Below are positions 21,827 to 29,177 of a stretch of DNA of 35,911 bases, piece by piece. Position 1 is the stretch's first letter; every line of letters starts with the position of its first letter. This stretch comes from Verrucomicrobiota bacterium (lineage in GTDB: Bacteria > Verrucomicrobiota > Verrucomicrobiia > Opitutales > Opitutaceae): assembly GCA_016235555.1 (NCBI GenBank), contig JACRKC010000092.1, forward strand, positions 1 through 35,911. Direction: 5' to 3'. The position numbers and the translations under genes are program-made. The notes under the pieces were generated by a model that saw only the letters and a program-made list of their open reading frames with translations, made no database searches and was not told the origin of the DNA.

Positions 21827-22780
21827 TCAGTCTTTTTTCGGCGGCGCCTTGATCAGCACCGACATCAACACGGAGGTCGCCAGCACGCCGCCGATCACGC
21901 CGAGCGACGTGGCGGTCGTGATGGGCACCCAGTGCGCAATGAGCATCTTGACGCCGATGAAGCTCAGGATCACCGCGAGCCCGATCTTCAAGAAACGGAA
22001 CAGCTGCATGATGCCGTTCAACGCAAAGTAGAGCGAGCGCAGGCCGAGGATCGCAAAGATGTTCGACGTGAGCGCCACGAAGCCATCGCTCGTGATCGCG
22101 AGCACGGCGGGCAGCGAGTCGAGGGCGAAGACGAGGTCGGTGGTTTCGACGACGATGAGCACGATGAACAGCAGCGTGGCGACGCGCCGGCCCTGTTCCT
22201 CGACGAAGAAGCGCTCGCCGTGAAACTGATCGGTCACCGGGAAGTGTTTCCGGAAGAAGCGCACCGCGATGTTCTTACTGGGATCGACCTCGTCGTTGTC
22301 CTTCGCGGGCAGCGCCAGCTTGATGCCGGTGTAGAGGAGGAAGGCGCCGAAGAGATAGAGCACCCAGTGGAAGCGCGCGATCACCCCCACGCCCACGAGG
22401 ATGAAGATGCCGCGCATGATCACGGCGCCGAGGATGCCCCAGAACAGCACGCGATGCTGGTAGCGCGGCTCGACCTTGAAATAGGCGAACACGAGGATGA
22501 ACACGAAGACGTTGTCCACGCTCAGGCAGAGCTCGATGAGGTAGGCCGCGAGGAACTGCTGGCCGGTCTCCGGGCCGCGCCACCACCAGACGAGTCCCGC
22601 AAAACCCACCGCCAGCAGCGCCCACACCACACACCACGCGAGCGCCTCGCGCATCCCCACCACGTGCGCCTGACGCTGGAACACGCCGAGGTCGAGCGCC
22701 AGCATGGCCGCGATGAACACGAAGAAAGCCGCCCACGCCCACAGCGGCATGGCGGAAACGACGGCGAGGAGCGGAAACAT
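21827..22780 (-). CDS. TerC/Alx-family integral membrane protein
   Basis: This 317-residue polytopic inner-membrane protein has segments typical of TerC: MLALDLGVFQR, AYLIELCLSVDNVFVFILVF (the conserved Ser-Val-Asp-Asn with acidic residues in a membrane span), VLFWGILGAVIMRGIFI, VVETTDLVFALDSLPAVLAIT (second acidic motif) and SNIFAILGLRSLYFAL. Members are linked to manganese export (Alx, MeeF/MeeY-like) and tellurium resistance; metal-ion efflux is inferred. The start is ATG 22780, with ATG 22750 as an alternative. I see no yybP-ykoY manganese riboswitch in the 156-bp divergent gap to the MscS gene. Confidence 0.93.
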   Translation of the reverse strand: MFPLLAVVSAMPLWAWAAFFVFIAAMLALDLGVFQRQAHVVGMREALAWCVVWALLAVGFAGLVWWWRGPETGQQFLAAYLIELCLSVDNVFVFILVFAYFKVEPRYQHRVLFWGILGAVIMRGIFILVGVGVIARFHWVLYLFGAFLLYTGIKLALPAKDNDEVDPSKNIAVRFFRKHFPVTDQFHGERFFVEEQGRRVATLLFIVLIVVETTDLVFALDSLPAVLAITSDGFVALTSNIFAILGLRSLYFALNGIMQLFRFLKIGLAVILSFIGVKMLIAHWVPITTATSLGVIGGVLATSVLMSVLIKAPPKKD

Positions 22781-22936
22781 CGGCGCGCAGTGTGGCGAGC
22801 CCCTCGCGCCGTCGGCAAGCGGGGACTTGGTTGAATCCGCCGGAGGATTTCCACCGCGGCCGGGGCGGGCGGAGCCGGGCACCCGGGCCGCGCGCCCCTT
22901 GACTTTGCGGCGCGCGGCCTTTCAAACGCGCCCCTT

Positions 22937-24172
22937 ATGCCGCGTCTCTGTCTGATTTTCACCGTCCTGTTGGGTTCCCTGACCGCCGCCCGCGCTGCGG
23001 ACGAAGCCGCCGCGCCCGCCGCGTCCCGCGCCCCCGTCAACTCGGTCGCCACCGGCGCCACGGACCTGCTCGAACGCTTCGTCAACTGGCTCCATGAGTC
23101 GTATTTTCCGACGACCAACGACCATCTCGTGCACTGGGTCGCCTGCGGCATCCTGTTCTTCCTCGCGATCCTCCTGCGCAAAATCATCACGAACGTGATC
23201 TTCTTCTACCTGAAGAAGCTCGCCGCGAAAACCGAGACCACGCTCGACGACAAGCTGTTTCCCGCCCTCGAGACGCCCACGGCCACCCTGGTGATGGCGC
23301 TCGGCATCTCCGCCTCGCTCACCGTCCTCCAGGTTTCCGAGCAGGTCGACCGGCTGATCGGCAAGGGCTCGATCATCGCCATCCTCGGCGTGATCCTGTG
23401 GGGCTTCATCCGCGCGGGCGGCGCCATCCTCGATCACTTGGAGGAGATCGCCCACGAGAAGCAGATGACGGTCGCGACGTTCATGCCGCTGATCAAGAAG
23501 TCGCTCTTCGTGCTGACCGTCGTCGTCGGCCTCATTATCATCGCCGACAGCCTGGGCGCCAAGATCGGTGCGCTGCTCACGTCCCTCGGCATCGGCGGCC
23601 TGGCCTTCGCCCTCGCGGCCCAGGACACCATCGCCAACCTCTTCGGCTCGCTCGTCGTCGTGATGGATCAGCCGTTCAAAGTCGGCGACACCGTGAAAGT
23701 CGGCGCCAACACCGGCACGGTCGAGGACATCGGGCTGCGTTCGACCAAGATCCGGCTGCTCGACAAATCGCTCGTCGTCATCCCCAACAAGTCAGTCGCG
23801 TCCGAAGCGATCACCAACCTCGCGCGCTTCACCGGTCGCCGCGTCGAACAGGTGCTCGGCCTCACTTACAACACCCGCCCCGACCAGATGGAATCGCTCG
23901 TGGCCGAGTTGCGAAAGATCGTCGAGGGCGAATCCGAGATCGATGCGTCGTCGGTGCACGTCTACTTCCGCGACTTCAACGCGTCGTCGATGGATGTGTG
24001 GCTCGTCTACGTGGTGAAGTCGCCGGACTTCGCGGCGCACATGAAGCTGCGGCAGCGGTTGAACCTCGCGTTCATGCGCGCGGTCGAAACGCGCGGGCTC
24101 TCGTTCGCGTTCCCGACCCAGACCGTCATGCTCGACGGCCCGGTGGCGAAGCAGATCGCGGAGCGGAAGTAG
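22937..24172 (+). CDS. MscS-family small-conductance mechanosensitive ion channel
   Basis: This 411-residue membrane protein has a probable signal peptide (MPRLCLIFTVLLGSLTAARA) followed by a periplasmic segment. Several transmembrane helices then lead to the pore-lining TM3-like region GALLTSLGIGGLAFALAAQDTIANLFGSLVVVMDQPFKVGDTV, which is the MscS signature. The beta domain (VGANTGTVEDIGLRSTKIRLLDKSLVVIPN) and a C-terminal alpha/beta domain (LVYVVKSPDFAAHMKLRQRLNLAFMRAVETRGLSFAFPTQTV) complete the fold. It releases osmolytes on hypo-osmotic shock. It is divergent from TerC. A nested palindrome (24186-24301) begins 14 bp after its stop. Confidence 0.95.
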   Translation: MPRLCLIFTVLLGSLTAARAADEAAAPAASRAPVNSVATGATDLLERFVNWLHESYFPTTNDHLVHWVACGILFFLAILLRKIITNVIFFYLKKLAAKTETTLDDKLFPALETPTATLVMALGISASLTVLQVSEQVDRLIGKGSIIAILGVILWGFIRAGGAILDHLEEIAHEKQMTVATFMPLIKKSLFVLTVVVGLIIIADSLGAKIGALLTSLGIGGLAFALAAQDTIANLFGSLVVVMDQPFKVGDTVKVGANTGTVEDIGLRSTKIRLLDKSLVVIPNKSVASEAITNLARFTGRRVEQVLGLTYNTRPDQMESLVAELRKIVEGESEIDASSVHVYFRDFNASSMDVWLVYVVKSPDFAAHMKLRQRLNLAFMRAVETRGLSFAFPTQTVMLDGPVAKQIAERK

Positions 24173-24185
24173 TCACGCGAAGCCC

Positions 24186-24301
24186 GGGCGCAGATCAGTT
24201 TCTTGCGGTCCGGAGAGCGCGACGGAGCGGCGGTTTTCAACCGCCGAGCTTGGGCGCTTGGAAAAGCGCCCCTCCGCAGTGCCAGAAAGTGAGCTGCGCC
24301 C
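24186..24301. repeat. Best-preserved composite element with GCGCAG terminal inverted repeats
   Basis: The left end GCGCAGATCAGTTTCTTGC (24188-24206) and the inverse of the right end, GCGCAGCTCACTTTCTGGC (from 24281-24299), match at 16 of 19 positions. Inside are the hairpins GGCGGTT-TTC-AACCGCC and GGGCGCTT-GGA-AAAGCGCCC. It is a 116-bp MITE-like unit without coding capacity. Relatives lie at 17145-17256, 21041-21152 and 28946-29099. Confidence 0.88.
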
Positions 24302-24420
24302 GCGGAGACGGACCTGGCAAAAGCGACCTCGCTTGCGGGGCCGGTCCCGGTTTTCGTGCCGCTCGTCACTGCTTTCCTCCTCCGCTGAAACTCGCCCCGC
24401 CCGGGTGCGTCAGCCCCCGC

Positions 24421-26430
24421 ATGACCAACGCCGCTGAACCCCCCGCTGCGCTGCCCGCGCCGATCGCGCCGGCGTGGCTCCCGCGCGCGGGTGCCGGTGT
24501 GCTGGCGGTGCTGACCTTTCTGTGGCTGCTGCTCCATTTCGCGCCGGCCATCGCCGGCCCCGATACCAACGGCTACATCGTGCAGGCGCGGCTCATCGCC
24601 ACGCAGGGAAAAACCCACCTGACGACGGCGTCGCCGGCGCAATTTGTCGGCATGCACTGGCTGGAGACGACCGACGGCGTGTTTCACTCGCGCTATCCGG
24701 CGGGGCTGCCGCTGATTTTCGCGGCGGCGTGGAAGATCGGGGGTTTGCGCGCGGCGCTGCTGGTGAATCCGCTGCTCGCGAGCGCGACGGTGTTGCTGGT
24801 TTTTCTGCTCGCGCGACGGTTCGCCGACGAGTGGTCCGCGCTGCTCGCGGCGGCCGTCTACGCGACCAACGCCGCCATGCAGCAGCACGCGCTCGATGCC
24901 GATGCGCACATCGGCGCGGCGTTTTTCCTCACGGCAGGCGTGCTGGTGCTGTTGCGGTTTGCGGATGAACTGAAGACGGCGGCGCCGCCGAAACCTGCGA
25001 TGGGCACCGGCTTTCTTGCCGGCGTGCTGCTCGGCCTGGTGCCGACGATTCGCTACCCGGAATCGCTCGCGGGAGTCGCGATCGGCGCGTGGCTGCTCTG
25101 GCAGGTGCGGTCGCTCTGGCGCGTGTGGCCGGCGGTGGCGGGTGCGGCGCTGCCGATCGGCGCGCTGTGCGTGCACAACGCGGTCGCGTATGGCGCGTTC
25201 TGGCGCACGGGCTACGCGCTCACGAATGAGCAGACGGGCTTCGGGTTGAATTACTTCGTGGCGCACTGGCTCTCGTATGTGCAGGCACTGGGCGGCGCGG
25301 GCCTCGGGGTGTTTTTTGCGTTTGGGGCCGCCGGCCTGGCGGGCCTGATTGCGGACGCGCGGCATCGGGCCGCGGGCGTGCTCTTCGCGGGCATCGTCGT
25401 GCCGCTGCTGCTGCTCTACATGGCGTATTATTTTGGCGATGGCCAAAGCAACCTGCGGTTCCTCATCCCGCTTTATCCGTTGCTCGCGGTCGCCGGCGCG
25501 TGGCTGCTCGCGCGCGTGACGTCGTCGTTCGGCCACGCCGGGCGCGCGGTCTGGATCGTGGTGGCGGTCCTGCAACTGGTGCCCGCGGGAGCGGCGGCGG
25601 CCGGCACGGTCGCCCGCGTGCGCCACAGCCTGCGCGGCGCCACGACCCTGCGCACCACGCTGGAGAAACATGCGCCCGCCGGGAGCGTCGTCATCGTGGA
25701 CCGCCAGCTCGGCGAGAGCCTCGATGCGACCGGGCAGTGGCGGCTGGTCGAGGAGAGCCTCGCCGGCGGCCTGGCGGGGCGGGCGGGCGGGCCGGGAGGT
25801 CCGCTGATGGGGCCGGGCGGGCGTCGCGGTGGTCTGGCGGGCGGGCCGATGAACCCGGGGCTGCGGGGCGGAGCGCGGGGTGGTGTGGCGCCGGGCCCCG
25901 ACCAACCGAGTCCGCAGCAGGCGAATAAAAATCGCGCCCAGCGCGTGCGCTACGAAAACCTCACGCCGCCGGAGCGCCGTGCGCGGGTGTGGGCCGACAT
26001 CCGCGAATTCGCGGGCGACAAACCGATTTTCTGGTTCACGCGTTCGCTCGAGGCGCTCGACAGTCTCCTGCCCGACGAGGCCGATTACGAGTCGCTCGCC
26101 GAGATCGATGCGCCGCAGATGATGATGGGGATGGGTGGCGGTGGTCCGGGCGGACGCGGCCCTGGCATGGGTGGCCCCGGGATGGGACCGGGTGCGGGTG
26201 GTGGCCCGGGAATCGCGGGCGGCCCCGGTCCGCGCGGCGGATTTGCGCCGGGTGGCGGCCCGATGGGTGGACCCGGGGCAGGCATGGGCCCGCCGCAGAT
26301 GAATCAATTTGGTCCCGGTGGTGGTCTGGCGGGCGGTCCGCCCGGTGCGATGGGTGGCCCGTTCCAACCGCAAGGCCCCGCGCAGAATCAAAAACTGCGG
26401 CTCGTGAAGGTCACATTTGCGAAGAAGTAG
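24421..26430 (+). CDS. GT-C/family-39-like membrane glycosyltransferase with Gly/Pro/Met-rich inserts
   Basis: This 669-residue protein begins MTNAAEPPAALPAPIAPAWL, followed by about ten hydrophobic segments. The first extracytoplasmic loop contains IAGPDTNGYIVQARLIATQG and HSRYPAGLPLIFAAAWKIGG, typical of PMT/ArnT-like enzymes in which acidic residues bind the lipid-linked sugar. After the last membrane span a soluble domain begins (HAPAGSVVIVDRQLGESLD). It is interrupted by a Gly/Pro/Arg-rich stretch at about residues 447-503, resumes (ENLTPPERRARVWADIREFAGDKPIFWFTRSLEAL), and is interrupted again at about 566-654 by GGPGMG-type repeats. It ends LRLVKVTFAKK. The start is the ATG at 24421; the much longer frame to 23398 overlaps the MscS gene. 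A possible weak terminator follows. Confidence 0.8.
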   Translation: MTNAAEPPAALPAPIAPAWLPRAGAGVLAVLTFLWLLLHFAPAIAGPDTNGYIVQARLIATQGKTHLTTASPAQFVGMHWLETTDGVFHSRYPAGLPLIFAAAWKIGGLRAALLVNPLLASATVLLVFLLARRFADEWSALLAAAVYATNAAMQQHALDADAHIGAAFFLTAGVLVLLRFADELKTAAPPKPAMGTGFLAGVLLGLVPTIRYPESLAGVAIGAWLLWQVRSLWRVWPAVAGAALPIGALCVHNAVAYGAFWRTGYALTNEQTGFGLNYFVAHWLSYVQALGGAGLGVFFAFGAAGLAGLIADARHRAAGVLFAGIVVPLLLLYMAYYFGDGQSNLRFLIPLYPLLAVAGAWLLARVTSSFGHAGRAVWIVVAVLQLVPAGAAAAGTVARVRHSLRGATTLRTTLEKHAPAGSVVIVDRQLGESLDATGQWRLVEESLAGGLAGRAGGPGGPLMGPGGRRGGLAGGPMNPGLRGGARGGVAPGPDQPSPQQANKNRAQRVRYENLTPPERRARVWADIREFAGDKPIFWFTRSLEALDSLLPDEADYESLAEIDAPQMMMGMGGGGPGGRGPGMGGPGMGPGAGGGPGIAGGPGPRGGFAPGGGPMGGPGAGMGPPQMNQFGPGGGLAGGPPGAMGGPFQPQGPAQNQKLRLVKVTFAKK

Positions 26431-26899
26431 CTGGAGCGCGTCACCCTCAACGCGCTTCTTGTGGAGGGGGCTTTACGGGGTGTGATACCAACGTCTGTTG
26501 AGATTTGGATAATCGTAGGTCGGGCTTTACGCCCGACACTTGTCCGCCTACGGCGGATGTCGGGGATAAACCCCGACCCACGGGACCCAATAGTCCCTTC
26601 TTCAGCAGCCGTTGGTATGACTCAAACTGATGTCAGACAGCGTCGAAAAACCCAAAGGCGCGCGCTCACCCGCGCCGGATCGGCGTAGCGGCGGGCGTCC
26701 CGGCCCGCCGGTTCAGGACTTTCGCCCGATCCGTCGGCGGGCAGAGACGCCCGCCGCTACAGCCACGGCATTCGAGAACTGACGTCAGTTTGAGTTGCAC
26801 CCGGCTTTACGCCCCGACGAGTCGCGGGGTAAACGCGTTCCCACCTTCAAACCAGCGCGTTGGGGGCAACACGCTCCACCCGTCCGAGGCGAGCGTGCC
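26431..26899. repeat. Gene-free stretch with two abutting nested palindromic elements
   Basis: No gene is supportable. The first element (26485-26618) has ends ATACCAACGTCTGTTGA and the inverse TCAGCAGCCGTTGGTAT, around an inner REPIN (26515-26579) starting GTAGGTCGGGC. The second begins one base later (26620-26795). Its ends are ACTCAAACTGATGTCAG and the inverse CTGACGTCAGTTTGAGT, around an inner REPIN (26684-26760) that starts GTAGCGGCGGGC and ends GCCCGCCGCTAC. Further CGGGG/CCCCG fragments lie at about 26800-26835. Confidence 0.85.
26435..26456 (+). terminator. Possible weak terminator after the GT-C gene
   Basis: AGCGCGT (26435-26441) pairs with ACGCGCT (26450-26456) across an 8-nt loop, followed by TCTT. 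The stem is perfect but the T-tract is poor, so termination is only plausible. Confidence 0.4.
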
Positions 26900-28183
26900 C
26901 TATTCCAGCCCGCCCGTGATCTCTTTCAGTTTCGCGAAGAACGCTTTTTTCCGCGGCGAGTTGATGCCCCAGTCGACCGGAGTGCTTTGGTAGCCATCGG
27001 CGAAGCCTTCGCCCTTCATCCGGAAATCAAAGTAGCCCCACGAGGCGCCCGCGCGCACGGCGGCGGTGAAGTTGCACTCGGGTTGTTCGAAATCGAAGTG
27101 ATCGTCCTCGTTGAACACGATCGGCATCGGGCGCCACGCGGGGAGCGCGCGCGTCTTCGTCACCAGCGCGGTGATTTTTTCGGGCTGGGCCTGGCCGTTG
27201 CCGTGCACGAGGAGGAAGTCGGACACTTTCACGACGTTCGCCTCGGGCACCTTGCCGCCGCCGTAGCTTGTGCCGGCGAGCAGGCGGCGGCCGGCCTTCG
27301 CGCTGCGCTCCTGCACGCGCGCGATGAGTTCATGCACGCGGTCGGGTTTCAGAATCGCGTGGTCATACTTCACGTTGCACTCGTTGTTCACCTCGATGAG
27401 CACGTGCCGCCAGCCGCGCGCGACGAGCCAGTCGACGGTGGCGTCGACCGCGCGCACGACGGCGGCTTCGTCGGCGAGGCGCTGGTCCTGGCCGAAATAA
27501 AAAATGCCGAGGATGACGACCATACCGAGTTCGTCGGCACGATCGAGGATGCGCGCGGCGCGGGCGAGGTAGTCGGGGCGGAGCGAGCCGTCGGGTGCGA
27601 TCGCGGAATTTTCCCACGGCTGGTTCTGCGAGTAGCCCTCGGGGCTGCCGCCCTGGAGGTTGAGAGTGAAGGCGAGCAGCCCGTGGCGCCGCCACTCGGG
27701 CATCGCGGCGATGAATTCGCGGGTGTTGCGCTCGGCGTCCCATTTCCCGGTGTCGGGGTAGGCCCACTTGGCGCGCGTCGCGGGATTCAGGTCGTCGAAG
27801 ATGCCCTGCACCATGCGCGAGTTCATGAGCCGGCCCTCGATCGAGACGCCCGACCACACGCGGCCGGCGTAGGTGGGCCGGCCGTTGAGCAGGAATTTTT
27901 CGCCGGCAATGGCGACTTCGGTGCGCGGCGTGGCGGCGAGGGCGAGTTGGCTCAGGCAGATTTGCCCTAAAAGACTCAAGAGACACAGCGCGATTTTGCC
28001 GTAACCGAAGGATTGAACAGGAAGGCCGGGGAGATCGGAAAGAGCAGACTTTGGTCTTTCTTCCCGTCCTTCCCGAACTTCCTGTTTGGGAATCTTGTCC
28101 GGGCTGCGTGATTGTCCGACGTGGTTATTCAGCTGAAGGCGTTGGGTTCTTGAGCCGTCTGGGCCTTGTGTGGTCATGTTCAT
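26900..28183 (-). CDS. Exported glycoside-hydrolase-like TIM-barrel protein (GH5-like clan)
   Basis: This is a 427-residue protein. A hydrophobic signal-like segment (KIALCLLSLLGQICLSQLALAA, about residues 63-84) is followed by a mature domain starting VAIAGEKFLLNGRPTYAGRVW, the usual N-terminal strand of GH5-like barrels. Probable catalytic glutamates lie in HVLIEVNNECNVKYD (acid/base, Asn-Glu) and PIVFNEDDHFDFEQ (nucleophile region). The substrate is likely a polysaccharide or glycoside outside the cytoplasm. The ATG at 28183 lies two bases before the stop of the Mpo1-like gene, which suggests translational coupling (28177 is also possible). The unusually long N-terminal region before the signal segment is partly encoded by a palindromic element (28014-28087), which may affect export. 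Confidence 0.75.
   Translation of the reverse strand: MNMTTQGPDGSRTQRLQLNNHVGQSRSPDKIPKQEVREGREERPKSALSDLPGLPVQSFGYGKIALCLLSLLGQICLSQLALAATPRTEVAIAGEKFLLNGRPTYAGRVWSGVSIEGRLMNSRMVQGIFDDLNPATRAKWAYPDTGKWDAERNTREFIAAMPEWRRHGLLAFTLNLQGGSPEGYSQNQPWENSAIAPDGSLRPDYLARAARILDRADELGMVVILGIFYFGQDQRLADEAAVVRAVDATVDWLVARGWRHVLIEVNNECNVKYDHAILKPDRVHELIARVQERSAKAGRRLLAGTSYGGGKVPEANVVKVSDFLLVHGNGQAQPEKITALVTKTRALPAWRPMPIVFNEDDHFDFEQPECNFTAAVRAGASWGYFDFRMKGEGFADGYQSTPVDWGINSPRKKAFFAKLKEITGGLE
28014..28087. repeat. Palindromic element inside the leader of the glycoside hydrolase gene
   Basis: GAACAGGAAGGCCGGGGAGA (28015-28034) is matched by an imperfect inverse ending CCCGAACTTCCTGTTT (to 28086), with AAAGAG/TTTGGTC-like sequence between. 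In the minus-strand frame it encodes about 25 charged residues (KQEVREGREERPKSALSD) just before the hydrophobic signal segment. The frame stays open. Confidence 0.7.
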
Positions 28184-28184
28184 C

Positions 28185-28664
28185 TCAGTATTTCTGCCCC
28201 AGCTTCCGGTAGACCATGCTCATCAGCCACGCCGGGCCGATCAGCAGGAAGATCACGTCTTTGAAGAACGACGGTTTCTTTCCCTCGATCCGGTGGCCGA
28301 TGAACTGGCCGATCCACGCGAGCACGAACAGCACCGCGCAAATCCGCCACACCGGCCACGGCGCGAACATGTCGAGCGCCACGATTCCGCCGTAGCACAC
28401 CGTCATGAATAACATCAGGCCCGCGCTGAGCGCCGGCGACAGCCGCACATAAAAGACCATCGCGACGACGATCGCGGCCAGCGTCCACGTGAACCACGGC
28501 GCGCGGCCCTCCCACGCCTCCGGCATCGGAATTGCCCACGTGAAGCCGAGCACGCAGAAAAAAATGACCGGCACGCAGACCCAGTGGATGAGTTCGTTGG
28601 TGTGGTGCTGATGGCTCTCGCCGTATTCGGCGAACCACTGGTCGGCGGTTTTCTTCTCGGACAT
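28185..28664 (-). CDS. Mpo1-like (DUF962) membrane protein
   Basis: This 159-residue protein is of typical family length. MSEKKTADQWFAEYGESHQHHTNELIHWVCVPVIFF contains the conserved Tyr, Ser-His and His-x-x-N..H residues of the DUF962/Mpo1 family. Several membrane spans follow, with a second conserved RLSPALSAG, WIGQFIGHRIEGKKPSFFKDVIFLLIGPAWLM segment. The yeast member Mpo1 is an Fe(II)-dependent dioxygenase acting on 2-hydroxy fatty acids; a lipid-oxidation role in bacteria is inferred. The start is the ATG at 28664; the upstream frame is repeat-derived. Its stop nearly touches the start of the glycoside hydrolase gene. Confidence 0.9.
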   Translation of the reverse strand: MSEKKTADQWFAEYGESHQHHTNELIHWVCVPVIFFCVLGFTWAIPMPEAWEGRAPWFTWTLAAIVVAMVFYVRLSPALSAGLMLFMTVCYGGIVALDMFAPWPVWRICAVLFVLAWIGQFIGHRIEGKKPSFFKDVIFLLIGPAWLMSMVYRKLGQKY

Positions 28665-29177
28665 GGGGCGGGGCGGTGGCGCATCCCACCGCAGGCCGCG
28701 ACGCAGGTCAACGCGCGAGGCGGCGGGCCACCATTGAGACTCGCAAGATAGCCTACAGTGAATCGAGCACGTGCGGTAGGGCGAGGTCTTTGACCCGCCC
28801 TTGGCGCCGTGGACCGCGAAAGGGCGGGTCAGAGACCTCGCCCTACGGCGCGCGGCGCGGCGAACCGATCGGCGAGATGCAATCGTGTATCGGCGCTCTA
28901 TGAGCGCCGATTGCCGAACCCCGGCGGTCATAGACCGCCGCTACAGGCGCAGCTCACTTTCTTGCAGCGGGCCGAAAGGTGGGCCGGCCGCTGCTCCGCG
29001 GACGGCCAGGAGCGAGCGGGAAGCGCCGCGCGCTGGCCGGGCGCGGAGCGCCCGGCCCACCCCTGCGGTGCGGGCACATTGCAGAAAACTGAGCTGCGCT
29101 CCGCCGCTACCGGCCGGACGAATCCGTCTCGCGTGCAACGCCGCACCTCGGTTGGCTCCGGCGCGTCCATCTTCCCC
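28665..29177. repeat. Gene-free 513-bp stretch packed with four palindromic elements
   Basis: No gene is supportable. There is a REPIN at 28776-28846 (GTAGGGCGAGGTCTTTGACC, inverse ending in CTAC). A single hairpin follows at 28889-28911 (ATCGGCGCTC-TAT-GAGCGCCGAT), then another at 28922-28944 (GGCGGTC-ATA-GACCGCC plus CTAC foot). Directly abutting is a GCGCAGCTCACTTTCTTGC-ended composite at 28946-29099, with right end GCAGAAAACTGAGCTGCGC and different inner hairpins (GGCCGGGCGC/GCGCCCGGCC). Promoters for both flanking genes must lie within or beside these. Confidence 0.85.

Noticed and set aside
22781-22936. yybP-ykoY manganese riboswitch upstream of the TerC gene
   Set aside because: The gap is GC-rich without the conserved paired internal-loop motifs; nothing matching was seen.
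23398-24420. Upstream extension of the GT-C gene over the MscS gene
   Set aside because: The extension is Arg-rich nonsense in another frame of mscS; the real N-terminus with hydrophobic segments begins at 24421.
26431-29177. CRISPR array or attC integron array suggested by repeated palindromes
   Set aside because: Spacing is irregular, repeats differ in sequence, elements are inverted pairs rather than direct repeats, and no cas or integrase genes are present.
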